Positions 1 to 10,329 of a stretch of 16,706 bases of DNA are shown here, one piece after another. This DNA is from Alectoria sarmentosa. Its lineage: Eukaryota; Ascomycota; Lecanoromycetes; Lecanorales; Parmeliaceae. The DNA is taken from contig WOGZ01000531.1 of assembly GCA_009733775.1 (NCBI GenBank), forward strand, positions 1 through 16,706, written 5' to 3'. How positions within the stretch are numbered: the first letter of the stretch is position 1; each line of letters starts with the position of its first letter. The position numbers were made by a program, and so were the translations under genes. The notes beneath the pieces are model-generated. The model did not search any database, was not told the DNA's origin, and saw only the letters and a list, made by a program, of their open reading frames with translations.

Positions 1-811
1 ATCGAATATATTAAACGTGTTTTTTTTTAATTTTATTATAAATGAGAATATTATTCAAATATATTTAATAAAAGTTATTTAAATATTCGAAAAAAAATGT
101 CGTTTATATATTATTTATAAATAATAAAATTATTTATTAATTTAAATAAAAGTATTCGATATTTGTATATTTTAAAAAATGTAATAAATGTAATAAAATT
201 CTCGTTATTTAAATGCATTCGAAATTTATTAAAAATAACGATAATATTAAATCGTGTAAGATATTTACAATCTTATATTCTTATTAAAATCTCATTTATT
301 AATAAAATAAAATATCGATTTCTTTTAATAATAGCGTTTAGCTTTCGATAATTCGCATAAAATCGCAAATCTTTATTTGATTTCTTAGTAAATAAAATAA
401 ATAAAACGAATAAAATATGATTAAATACGATAAATTCTTTTCTTAAATGTTCATTTAAATATTTCTTAACTTGTTCGAATTTGTAATCTAATAATAAATA
501 AATTCGATTTTTAAATAATAAACTTTTGTTTATTCTTTTAACGAATTTCAATTTATGATTATAAAAACGATATAAAGATAATATATTCGTTTATGATTTA
601 TTAAAAACATTTACATAGTTATAATAATTTACAAAGAATTTATTAAACATCTTTTAAAAAGTGAGAGTTTTAACATTATTAATTTAAGCGTTCTTCGATA
701 TATATAATTCATAACATTTCTTATATTTGATTTCGAAGTCGCATAAACATAATTTATTAATCGATATACGATTATCTTATTATAATTATGATATAACCTC
801 GAAAAATTCAT
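1..811 (-). pseudogene. pol: Degenerate Ty3/gypsy retrotransposon polyprotein (reverse transcriptase part)
   Basis: This is the relic of a pol polyprotein whose reverse transcriptase would copy the element's RNA into DNA. On the minus strand, reading downwards, the segments that match gypsy RT are: NVFNKS and YRFYNHK of the approach segment (about 630-555), KKYLNEHLRKEFI (467-429), LRFYANYRKLNAI (368-330), NRYFILLINEILIRI just before a stop at 275-273, FNKFRMH (233-213), YKYR (167-156), YINDIFF (110-90) and YLNNILIYN (61-35). The catalytic YLDD box is YLNN, both aspartates changed by G-to-A. One extra base near 62 shifts the frame just before that box. In-frame stops lie at 591-593, 273-275, 111-113 and 75-77; the one at 111-113 falls where relatives have glutamine, a CAA-to-TAA change. 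A second frame is open at 629-811 (60 codons, with YATSKSNIRNVM) and probably belongs to the protease-RT linker. RNase H and integrase would lie beyond the left edge. It cannot be functional. Confidence 0.88.
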
Positions 812-2840
812 TGAAAATATCGTAAATCTTATTCATTATCAAAGAAAAGAGCTTATTTTCTTTATTTCAAATTAAATAATAATAAATCGATGCGTTAATT
901 TCAACAATATCGATAAAATTAAACTTCTTAATCATTTTTTTTTAAGTGCCTTAAATGTTAATATCGACCTTTTTTTATTTGAAATGTCTTTAAAATGATT
1001 TATATCGAAATTATCCTTATTCGATTCATTTTTAACAATAAATTTAAAAGATCGTATAATAACAACAAATAATGTTTTTAATAAAAACGATAAATTCTTA
1101 AATGCTAATATCTTATTATTATTATATTCACATCGTTTAAATATAAATAATATTTTATTTTTTAATATATCGAATACGACTTTTTATTTATTCATTTATG
1201 ATTTTTCGAAAATCAAATCGTATTATTCTAACGAAGCGATAAAAATAAAATAAAATTCTTTTTTATAATCGTGTATATTTAAAGTAAATAAAAAATAAAA
1301 AATAATAAATTGTTTAAACAATCGTCTATCATAACCTCGTAATGATTTTAATTTAAAAAAAAAATAAGACTCGATTTATAAGCGTTTATATATTTTAAAT
1401 ACGATAATTTTATTAATAACGATATAAGTCTCGATATATTCACAATTTATAAAAGAATTCGTAAATATCATTTATGAATTTTATAATAATAACGTAATTA
1501 TTATTTGAAAGAGACGTTATATTAAATAATTATTTAAAATATTCATTAAACACACGTTCGTATTATCTCTTATCATGATTTTAAAAAAGATTAATCTTTT
1601 TTCAAATTATTCGAAAAGTCTTTTAAATCATCGTTATTATTATTATTTATTTTTATAATATATATTTAAATAGCTTTTTTATTCGATTAAAAACAATTAC
1701 GCTTAATATATTCAACTTGATTATAATTATAATATATAAGTTTTTTAATATCGACTTCGACTTTAACTTTAATAAATGAAATCGATATAATAAATTTTAT
1801 AAATATTATTATAATGCGAGTGATTTTCGTTATTAAAATAATTGATTTCTTTATTAAAAATGTAATTTTAAATGTAAATATTTTAAACTTTTTTTTATAT
1901 TTAACACGTTAAATGTTATTCAATTTTCGTAAATTTTTTTTAATAAATATTAATTCGCTAAAATCTTCGTATGCGTTTTAATTCTTTCGTTAATTTTCAC
2001 GAATTTTTAAATGTAAATATCGTATCATATTATCTTTATCTTTATCGATAACTTAATTTAATTAAATGAAATCGACGTAAAACTTTATAAAAGATATAAT
2101 ATTTTATTGAAATGAGTTATAATGTTATTTCGCATTATTTAATCAATTAAATTTTTTACAAATATCAATTAAATCATTTATTATCTCTTTATAAAATTGA
2201 TATAAATTTAAATAATTTTTTAATCGACGTCTCATAATCTATTTTAAAACTTTTTTTTTCAATTTAAAAATAATATAAATTAATTTAAACTTAATAATAA
2301 AATATCAATTATAATTAACAATGAATTTATAATTCATTTTAAAAAATCAATCGTTTTATATAAGACTTTTTTCATTCGTAAAAATAAAAGAATTAAATAA
2401 TTTGAAAAACTTATTCTTTTTTAATATAAATCGATTCTTGAATTCATTATAAAAAAAATTCGTTCTTTAAATCGTTTTTTGAATTTTTTTTCAATAATTG
2501 AAATTTTATTGCATTAATCTTTCGTTGCAATTATGTTATTTATTTTTATTAATTATAAGCGATATTATTCGATTATTAAGTTATAAACTCAAATTAATAT
2601 AAAAAATTCATAATCTCGTCTTTATCGATAATAACTTTATAAAAACGAGATGAAAATTCGCGAAAATCGTTTTATTCAAAACGAAGTTAATTCAATATAT
2701 CAAAAAACTTTTTAAATGCAACTTTCGCTCAATGTAATAATTACTTATTAATAAAAATGTATTATAAATTTAACTCATATTGCTGAGAGAGATCTTCGAG
2801 ATTTTCAAATATAATTAAAATACGACGTGATTTAATTTTG
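812..2840. other. AT-rich DNA with no recognisable feature
   Basis: This stretch lies upstream of the reverse-transcriptase relic in that element's orientation, so protease and gag would be expected here if the element was once complete. I find no zinc-knuckle, aspartic-protease or other motif on either strand. Stops occur at about the random rate in the frames I read just above 811 (three consecutive stops at 833-841 in the linker frame). Surviving G and C are mostly in TCGA and ACGA contexts, as in the rest of the window. Confidence 0.5.
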
Positions 2841-2897
2841 TTTAAAAGATCTTAAATGTGATTTATTCTTTTCATTTCGATAAAAATTATTAATAAT

Positions 2898-2936
2898 AAA
2901 AAAAAAAAAAAGAAAAGAAAAGAAAAAGAAAAGAGA
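2898..2936 (+). repeat. 39-bp homopurine tract (A-run then GAAAA-type units)
   Basis: An uninterrupted purine run: about 14 A, then units of AGAAA/AGAAAA, ending AGAGA before the T at 2937. It lies inside the minus-strand arm of the inverted repeat pair and has no counterpart in the plus-strand arm, so it arose or was inserted after the copies separated. Homopurine tracts keep their G residues here because G preceded by A is not in the preferred RIP context (TpG). Confidence 0.8.
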
Positions 2937-2959
2937 TTTAAATATTTTGAAAAATATAA

Positions 2960-3340
2960 TATTAAAGAATATTGTGGCAAAGAAGAATACTAACACTTCT
3001 TATTTAATATGTTTAATAATTTTCGTATAATAAAGAAATTTAACTTAACACATAAAAAATAACAAAGAATATTATTCAATCGTTTATTCATTTATTAAAC
3101 TTTTATAAAAATAATGTGTTAATTAAATAACGTTCTTTTAATTTCGCTATTTATACAAAAAATATTTATTATATCGTCGTCGACTTCGTACGAGAAAACT
3201 TGATAATGCGAAATGAAAAAGAAAAACTTTAAAAGATTATAAAATCGTGATTTCTTGTTCGATAATAATGTTATAAAAGATTTAAATACCTTTAATAATA
3301 ATCTTTCGAACGATATAATCGATATCATTTTAACTTGAAT
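2960..3340 (-). repeat. Inverted repeat arm A (minus copy) with open reading frame
   Basis: The reverse complement of this segment aligns with 4690-5010 on the plus strand. Anchors are the TATCAA-TTTTCTCG block (3205-3191 against 4804-4818), the TTTAATAAATGAATAAACGATT block (3099-3078 against 4910-4931) and AATTTCTTTATTA (3040-3028 against 4968-4980). Distances between anchors agree to within a base. A 69-codon open frame runs from 3328 down to 3119. Its C-terminal part, with FSYEVDDDIINIF and EIKRTLFN, is matched at protein level in the other arm by FSQKIDDDILKIY and ETKRTLF. I do not recognise the protein. It may be a fragment of a transposon gene or a non-coding repeat that happens to lack stops. 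A 13-bp match (AAATCACATTTAA) suggests that homology reaches about 2850 beyond the purine tract. Confidence 0.75.
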
Positions 3341-3600
3341 TATATAAAAATAATGTATAATTATTTCTTTTAATTCGTTAATTAAACGAATGTTTTAATA
3401 TCTTCTTTATATTCGTTATTGTTAACGAAATAAATCGTTATCTCGATACGAACTATTCGAATTTTGATTATTATAAATAATTTAACTTAAAAATACGATA
3501 TCTTAATAATTTTTATATTTTAATAAAATCTTTATTAACACGGTTTTTTGAATTTGTTAATTAATATGAATAAAATAAGTGAAATAACTTAATTATAATA

Positions 3601-3803
3601 TCAAAATTAATATAAAATTATATTATATAAATGTATTAAATAAAACAACTAAATAAGAAGAAAATATATACATAAAAAAAAACATTTATATAAAAACAAA
3701 TGTTTTTATTAAGTCACGTTAAGCTCAATCGAATAATGTTAAAAAAATGTAATATTAAAGAAAAATCAGTTTTATTAAAAATATAAAATACGCTCGTAAT
3801 AAC
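3601..3803 (+). repeat. Dispersed repeat R1, copy 1, left part
   Basis: Positions 3601-3760 align without gaps with 15551-15710 at 140 of 160 bases. All but one of the 20 differences are transitions, many in CpA/TpA or TpG/TpA context, which is the signature of RIP. The best preserved blocks are AAGTCACGTTAAGC (3711-3724) and TGTTAAAAAAATGT (3737-3750). A short hairpin, AAACATTT (3680-3687) with AAATGTTT (3698-3705), is present; its stem is kept with small changes in copy 2. Homology breaks at about 3795-3803 and resumes at 4251. The size and the two copies in the same orientation would suit a solo LTR or a small non-autonomous element, but terminal TG and CA cannot be read after RIP. Confidence 0.85.
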
Positions 3804-4255
3804 AATTAAATTTAATAATAAAAATAAAAGGTTTATAATAATTCGATTAATAAAAAAGTAACATATATTATTTATTTGTCTTAAAAGATTTTAATGAAAA
3901 ATTATTTATTTAATATGAATGTGAAGTTGTCGCAAAAAAAGATATATTTTTACGAAAAAAGAATTTCTTTTAATGTTATTATTATTATTATAAAAGTTAA
4001 AAATTTCTTTCGTAAATTTAATATATATATTAAAAAGTTATTCTCGCATAAATAAATTTCTTTTTATATTTATTTAAAATATTTATTTTTAATTTTTACA
4101 AATTTTAATTATAAGTTATATAATATAACTTATTATTAATATTCAAAAATATATTCATTTTATTAATTTATTTTTATTTAAATATAAAATTACGTATATA
4201 TATAAAAGAGAGTGCGTATATATATTAAAAAATTATATACGAATATTAATACTTT
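3795..4255. mobile_element. About 460-bp insertion or rearrangement inside R1
   Basis: This segment interrupts the dispersed repeat relative to its continuous copy at 15551-15828. On both sides lies nearly the same 20-base sequence: 3772-3792 reads TTATTAAAAATATAAAATAC plus G, and 4255-4275 is the same apart from two bases near its start. This could be a target-site duplication, but 20 bp is longer than LTR or most TIR elements leave. A LINE/SINE-type insertion, or a partial duplication of the repeat, fits better. Inside is a perfect inverted repeat, ATAAGTTATA-TAA-TATAACTTAT, at 4111-4133. No coding frame is visible. Confidence 0.45.
4111..4133. repeat. Perfect inverted repeat, 10-bp arms
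   Basis: ATAAGTTATA and TATAACTTAT are separated by TAA. The arms are exact reverse complements, inside the segment that interrupts R1. In DNA this poor in G+C some short palindromes arise by chance, so no function is assigned. Confidence 0.7.
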
Positions 4256-4360
4256 TAGTAAAAATATAAAATACGTTTATAACATTATTTTCTCTCTTGA
4301 AAAGCGATATTTCAACGCTATAAAAATTAAAAAAGTATATTTATAACTTATTTTATATTT
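4251..4360 (+). repeat. Dispersed repeat R1, copy 1, right part
   Basis: Aligns with about 15720-15828 through AATATAAAATACG, TTATAACATTAT, CGATATTT-AACGCTATAAAAAT and TATATTTATAA-TTATTTTATATTT. Together with 3601-3803 it rebuilds the same roughly 280-bp unit as copy 2. Homology ends at about 4360; the sequence that follows here (4368-4533) belongs to a different repeat. Confidence 0.8.
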
Positions 4361-4367
4361 ATTTTAA

Positions 4368-4533
4368 GCGTATTTTATTTAACTTTATTATTTATATAAC
4401 TTTATCGACTTTATCGATTTTAGCGTGATTTTACGATTTATATATAATTTTTTTTTTTTATATAATTTTCTCTTTTTGAATTTATTATTCTCGTTATATA
4501 TATTTATATAATTTTATATTTTATATTAATTTT
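4368..4533 (+). repeat. Dispersed repeat R2, copy 1
   Basis: Direct repeat of 9102-9267. The shared order is CGTATTTTA-TTAA-TTTAT, TTTATCGATTTTA, CGATTTATATATAA, a long T tract, TATATAAT, TTATT-TTCTCGTTATATA and TTTATATAATTTTA, ending in TTTATATTAATTTT. Offsets stay near 4735 bases with small indels in the T tracts. It is non-coding and abuts R1 here but not at the other copy. Confidence 0.75.
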
Positions 4534-4689
4534 AACATTATAATAAATCTTCTTCGTATATTATTTAACGAAAATAATTAACGAAATTTTCACTCTTTAT
4601 TCGAAATAAGCGATCGAATTTAGTAAAAAATACGTTAATTTTTTTTATTATATAAAAACTCATATTTTAAAAATAAATCTTTATCGTAA

Positions 4690-5010
4690 CTTATATTATT
4701 CGAAAAAATATATATTATATTATTTATAGTTTTCACCACATTTAATTTCATTAGAAAACGAATTTTATATCGTTTTTTAAAGATAATCTTTTTCGCTTCG
4801 CGCTATCAAATTTTCTCGCAGAAAATCGACGATGATATATTAAAAATTTATTATATACGTGACGAAACTAAGAGAACATTATTTTAATAACACGATTTTT
4901 TTACGATAATTTAATAAATGAATAAACGATTAAATAATATTCTTTTATATTGTAAATATTAAAATCGAATTTCTTTATTATAAAAAAATAATTAAACATT
5001 TTAATAAAAA
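4690..5010 (+). repeat. Inverted repeat arm B (plus copy) with degenerate reading frame
   Basis: Partner of 2960-3340 on the opposite strand. The frame across about 4729-4888 reads FFASRYQIFSQKIDDDI and then DETKRTLF, close to the minus-strand copy, and stops at the matching place. Conservation of amino-acid order in two copies that differ at many bases suggests an ancestral coding frame. The copies diverge outward from a 1.35-kb centre that contains R1 and R2. A weaker third relative may lie at about 7165-7430. Confidence 0.7.
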
Positions 5011-6660
5011 AATTTACTCGCATTAAATCACATTTAAATTTATCGTTATTTTATTAACATTCGATAAAGCTTAATGCTATCGAAAGAATAATATTTAAGA
5101 TACTTATATTTTTTATGACGACTCGATTGATTTAAAAACGATTTTGTTATTGCTCTCGCAAGAGAATTTTTTTTAAACACTTTATATTAAAATATTAATA
5201 TTTTTATATAATATATTATAAATTCTTTTTAATCAAATTTTATATTAATATCAAAATGCGTTTCTTTATAACGTCGATTATTTATATATTATAATTAACT
5301 TTATTTTATATACGAAAACTTATATATTCGTTACTCGTTTTTCAACTCGTTAAAATTACGTATATTATAAATATAACGCTCTTTATTTACTAAAACCTTT
5401 ATTAACGATTTTAAAACAATTAATCAAAAAGATAGTTTACAAATTAAAAGTTATAAAGTTAAAAACGATTTAATAATATTACATTTTCTTCTCCGCCTTC
5501 GCTACGAAATCTTGAAACGCTGAAAACGCATCGATTTTCAAAATCACATATATCACTTTTATTAATTAAATTAATACTTAGTTTTAAATTATTAAATAAT
5601 AATTTTTTCAATAATATTAATAAATTTAAATTCGAGAATTGAAAGTTACGAATTTAAAATAAGCTTTTTTTTAATAAAAATTATTATTTTATTAACGTAT
5701 ATTAAATTAATTATATTATATTACGATTTGCGAGAAAGATAAGCGAGCATATAATATTTAAACGTCGATATTTTATTATAAACTTTTACATTATTATTAA
5801 AAACGTGTTAAATTAATTTAGCGATTTTTACGAACTATTATTACACATTTAATATAAAATAAATTAATGTATTTACGAAAATTTTAAATAAAAAGTCGAG
5901 TAATTATTTTTAGAGTTTTATACGAAATTTATAAAATATATCAATAATTAATCGAGAAAACGTTAATTTATAATATATTTAAAAAGTAATGTTATTAAAA
6001 AATTAAAAGAAATATATATAATAATAAACATCGAACGTGATTAAACATTTATATAATATAAAGATTATTTAACACACGTTAATTTTTATTAACGACTTAG
6101 CGTAAAAAAAAAGTACACGCATTAATATATTAAAAAACGAATATATTCGCTAAATAATACGCTAAAATAAAACTTAAAATCGTATATAAATATCGTAACA
6201 AATACGTTATTATTTCTCGCTTTAATTTAAAAAAATATCGACGTTTAGCTTCGCAGTTAAAAGCAAAGTTAAATATTAATTAAATTTATTAACATTTAGC
6301 TTAATTAAAAAATCTAATATTATTCAAATAGCATATAATTTAACTTCGAAAAGTTAAATTCGTAATTTACAATTATTATTATATAATAATATTAATAATA
6401 AAAGAAATACGATATAACGCATTTTTAAATTAATTAAATTAATATATAATTTAACGAAATTTCGAATATACTATTTTTAAGCGATTTAAATTCATTTAAC
6501 GTTTAAAAAATGCGTTTAAATTTCGTTTTTCGTTATTATTAAAGTCGATTTCTTAAAGATTTATTATTTGTTAATAATAATATATTAATTTAAGCGAACA
6601 CGCGATCTTTTTTATTTATATTATAAACACTTAAAAAAATCTTATAACGTTATTTTAAAA
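5011..6660. other. AT-rich DNA with no recognisable gene
   Basis: No coding motif is visible on either strand. A small patch of higher G+C lies at about 5490-5535 (CTCCGCCTTCGCTACG), unusual for this window because it retains a CC pair. The segment AAAAACGATTTTGTTATTGC at about 5130 resembles 7326-7345, hinting that the dispersed repeats extend into this stretch in eroded form. Otherwise it is RIP-type sequence. Confidence 0.45.
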
Positions 6661-6665
6661 TTTCG

Positions 6666-7072
6666 TTATCGTCGTTAATAATTTCGTTCGATATTATATA
6701 TATAATATTTTATAAAAAAGATTACTCAAATTATTAATAAAACGTATACGATATTTAAATAAAATTTAACGTTTATAATTCGAAATTATTTGAATTAATT
6801 AAATCGCATTATTTTATAAATTTTTTATAATTGCGATATCGAGATTGTTAATTATTATTATATTACAAATTACGTTTTTAATTATTATTTACTTATTTTT
6901 ACATTAAATTTTTTTATTTTTAAAGTTATTTAACGATATAATATTACGCTCGCGACGAGATTATTAGTAAACGTCTTAAATACGATATTAATGTCGCTAT
7001 CGCCGTCGAAAAAAGAAACGCTACTAAAATATTAATTTTTTTCTATTTTAATTAATTTTCTTAGTATATATA
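6666..7072 (+). repeat. Dispersed repeat R3, copy 1
   Basis: Direct repeat of 8609-8990. Anchors are TTATCGTCGTTAA (6666 against 8609), ACGATATT-AAATAAAATTTA (6748 against 8662), ATAAATTTTTTATAA (6816 against 8730), CGCGACG (6951 against 8873), CGAAAAAAGA (7007 against 8929) and AGTATATATA (7063 against 8981). The offset is 1914 to 1922 over most of the length, with a 29-base indel near the left end. It is about 400 bp long and non-coding. Confidence 0.8.
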
Positions 7073-7164
7073 TATAATAATTTTATTATATAAAAATTAT
7101 GATTTAAATTATATCACTCGAAAAAACATTATTTACATTATTTAAATTTTAACGACATTTCGAA

Positions 7165-7430
7165 CGAATAAAAAACGAGTTTTTTAAATCTTCGCAAAAA
7201 CATTCTTTTTCGCTTCGCTTTTTCACAATAATTCGATAACGAAACATTTAAATACTTTATTAAATTATTATTATTCGAAAAATCACATTCGATATCGTGT
7301 ATATTTTTTACAACGAGTTAAATAATCAAAAAACGATATCGTTATCGCTTTCGAAAGAAATAATGTTATAAAGTTTACAATAAAGCCTTTATTAAAATCT
7401 CAACATCACATTTAAATATCTCAAATTTTT
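7165..7430 (+). repeat. Possible third, eroded copy of the inverted-arm sequence
   Basis: Contains CTTTTTCGCTTCGC (about 7205), matching the same string near 4790, and ATCACATTTAAAT (about 7405), matching near 5025. Both occur in the same order as in the 4690-5010 arm, though at shorter spacing. Between these anchors the alignment is poor and the reading frame is not conserved, so the relationship is a suggestion only. Confidence 0.3.
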
Positions 7431-7449
7431 ACACTTGTAAATCAAAAAA

Positions 7450-8575
7450 ATATATTTAATAATAAGTTATCGCTTTTTTAAATTAATTTTTACTTTTATT
7501 TTAATATAACACGTCAAAAAAAAATTACGATATTTATTATAATTTTATTCGAAATCTTATTTTATATTTATTTACAAAGATTTTTTTTAAACTCGTTTTT
7601 ATAATATTAAAATTTTAAAAATTTCTTTATTGTTATAAATCGATTTTTATATTAAAATATCGATTTATTATATTAATTATTAATATATTATTATTTATAT
7701 ATTATTATCTATATAATATTATTTATATATTATTATTAATATAAATTTTATTAAATGTATAAAAACATTAATAATTAAATTTAAGAAACAATCGTAAAAT
7801 ATTTTAAATTCAATTATTTAATTATAAACTTCGCATACGACTTAGCAATTATCTTTTAAATATTATAAATACATTATTTATTTAATCTCATTTTTATTGA
7901 TCGATCGATTATCAAATTATAATTATAATTATTAACAATCTTTTATTAAAAGTAAATTTGTTAACAAAATTAATTTAACGTTACTTTTTACATTTAAAAC
8001 GATATTTGATAATGCGAATGTCGTTATTAAAAAGAGAAAAATAAAATATTTTACGCATAATATAATAACATTTATTTTCGTAGTAAAAAATATTACGTTT
8101 TATAAACTTAATTTATTAACGCTCATTTTTGCTAAAAATGCTATTTCAAAAACTTTAATATTAATATTATTATTAATTTATCGAATAATGTTATCTTTAT
8201 CGCCTATTTATAAACTTTATAAAAAATTATATTTTATAGTCGCTGATTTATATATGCGTTTTGCTTTATTAAATAAATTTACAATTATACGCATTATAAT
8301 TATATTTTTTATTATATTTATATAAAATCTTTATAAAAAGTTTTATAATTAAAAAAAATCAATCTTTCTCACTTTAAATCGAACTTTAAATTTCTCAATT
8401 TATTAAAATATAGTATTCGATTGTTAAAAATATCGTTTTAAGTATTTAAATTCGATTGTTAAAACTTTATCTTTCGTCGTTAAGAGATTAAATACTTAAA
8501 TATTTATTATATAATTATTCGATTATATAAAATTTATTAAATATAACATTTTTATTAATATATATATAAATTATG
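7450..8575. other. AT-rich DNA with no recognisable gene
   Basis: Nothing coding is visible on either strand. About 7655-7740 is nearly pure A/T, with repeated TTATTTATATATTATTAT units and only rare G or C. Near 8010-8160 there are scattered TTACGCATAAT and GCTAAAAATGC strings without a pattern I can name. Confidence 0.45.
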
Positions 8576-8608
8576 TTCGAAAATATAATATAACGTTAAT
8601 TAATTTTA

Positions 8609-8990
8609 TTATCGTCGTTAAAACGTAATAAAAAAAATATAAATTCTTTAATAAAATATATACGATATTCAAATAAAATTTAATACTTACGATTCGAAAT
8701 CACTCGAATTAATTAACTCGTATTATTTCATAAATTTTTTATAACTGCGATATTAGATTTCAAATAATTATTATATTATTAAAATATTAAATTGCGTTTT
8801 TAATCATTATTCGCTTATTTCTTTATTAAATGTCTTTAAAATTAAAACTTTTTAACATTATAATAGCGTATTCGCGACGCATTATCGATTAAATTTTGAA
8901 AATAAATTATCGTCGTCGTCGTCGTTATCGAAAAAAGACATTATTAAAACATTAAAAAGATTTTATTTTATTAATTTTTCAGTATATATA
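8609..8990 (+). repeat. Dispersed repeat R3, copy 2
   Basis: Second copy of 6666-7072. It differs by containing a short run of CGT units (CGTCGTCGTCGTCGTT, about 8911-8926) where copy 1 has GTCGCTATCGCCGTCG. That suggests either slippage expansion or selective loss of other C residues, leaving only CpG. Homology ends shortly after AGTATATATA. Confidence 0.8.
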
Positions 8991-9101
8991 GCGAACGTTT
9001 TTTATAATATTATATTATAATAATAATATTAATAATAAAAAAGATTTATATCGATTTATAACGATAAAGATTATCGTTAATTAAAAAAAAAAAAATTATA
9101 A

Positions 9102-9267
9102 ACGTATTTTACTTAATTTTATCGCTTACTTAATTTTATCGATTTTATTAACTTTAATATAATTTTGCGATTTATATATAAATTTTTCTTTTTTTTATAT
9201 AATCTTTTTTTAAACTTATTGTTCTCGTTATATAAATTTATATAATTTTAAACTTTATATTAATTTT
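9102..9267 (+). repeat. Dispersed repeat R2, copy 2
   Basis: Second copy of 4368-4533. It begins about 110 bp after the end of R3 copy 2 and is not accompanied by R1, so R1 and R2 are separate units or differently truncated parts of one element. Confidence 0.75.
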
Positions 9268-9299
9268 GATAATATCTTTAAAATCTTTAATTATAAATT

Positions 9300-10060
9300 A
9301 TGTTAAATAATTTCAATTTGTATAAAAAATTAATAACGAGTTTTTTTAAACGAATTAAATATTTTATTATTTAAATTTTTATATAATTTATCGATAACGA
9401 TATTTTTATTATTAAAAACAACGAAATCGTATTTTTCAAAAAAGTTTATTTATAATTATTAAAATAATTAAGTTCGTTTTACTTTTTATACTCGACTATC
9501 GTCGAATATAAATTTAATAGATTTCATATTTTATATAATATCTTAATTAAGTAATTTATTAATTATTTTTAATAAATTATAAATTCGATCGATCGAGCTT
9601 CGTTTAATAATTTAATACTTATTTTATTAATATATTTTACTTATATTATTTTAAAAATTATCTTAAATTATAAAACTTAATTTTTATTTTATAAAAATGT
9701 TTCGTGCGAGTATATTATTATAAAACTTCGTAAAAGTTTTAAAGCTTTAAAAAAGATTTAATTTAAAATCATATTAACGAAATAATATTATTTCGAAGTT
9801 TTAATACGAAGCACGTTTAAACGTTAACTTTAAATAAATTTTTATTTTTATTGAAAACGTTAATTTTATCGACGACGTGATTATAAAAATTAAATTATAT
9901 ATTTTAATTAATAAAAACGTTACGTCAATTGTAAAAACAATTTTTGAAATTATATTTCATTAATGTATATTTTTATCGTGCGACGTATTTATTCGATTAA
10001 AAATTAATTAATAAATGCATTTTAATCGTTGAGAGTAATAAATTTTAAAATTTATTATAA
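9300..10060 (+). other. AT-rich DNA with a short possible coding relic
   Basis: Most of this stretch shows nothing. From 9841 to 9960 one plus-strand frame is open for 40 codons and reads ENVNFIDDVIIKIKLYILIN near its start. It continues past a stop at 9961 to about 10008. Upstream, from 9745, the same frame has four stops. I do not recognise a protein. The openness could be chance or an outlying piece of whatever gene left the 11.2-13.1 kb relic. Confidence 0.25.
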
Positions 10061-10065
10061 TAAGT

Positions 10066-10279
10066 AATTAATAACGTATTAAAATCATAACGATCGTCGT
10101 TTAATCTTTAATTTAAATTCGAAACGAGCAATTTTTTTAAAAATTATTAATTTTAAAATTCATTAAAAATAAATTAATTAATAATAAATTAAATTTATCG
10201 ATTATCGTTTAAGCTCGAACTTATTAAAATTAAATTAATTAATAATATATTAAAATTTATCGATTATCCTTTAAATTCG
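10066..10279 (+). repeat. Short imperfect direct repeats
   Basis: AAATTAATTAATAATA followed by ATTAAATTTATCGATTATCG and TTTAAGCTCG (10171-10216) recurs 61 bases later at 10232-10279 with few changes. A more diverged relative with CGATCGTCGTTTAATC lies at 10066-10130. The spacing of the third copy differs, so this is a local duplication rather than a regular tandem array. Confidence 0.6.
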
Positions 10280-10325
10280 TTATTTAAATTAAAAATAAGT
10301 ATTTTTAATTTAAATTAATACGAAT
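10275..10325. repeat. Long hairpin (inverted repeat)
   Basis: A 14-bp perfect stem, TTTAAATTAAAAAT (10283-10296) with ATTTTTAATTTAAA (10301-10314), encloses a 4-base loop. Beyond a small asymmetric bulge the outer stem continues with ATTCGT (10275-10280) and ACGAAT (10320-10325). It lies just after the second short direct repeat. No T-run or neighbouring gene supports a terminator role. Confidence 0.75.
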
Positions 10326-10329
10326 CGCG

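Noticed and set aside
163..351. Plus-strand open frame of 62 codons
   Set aside because: It lies antisense to the reverse-transcriptase relic, which has clear family motifs on the minus strand.
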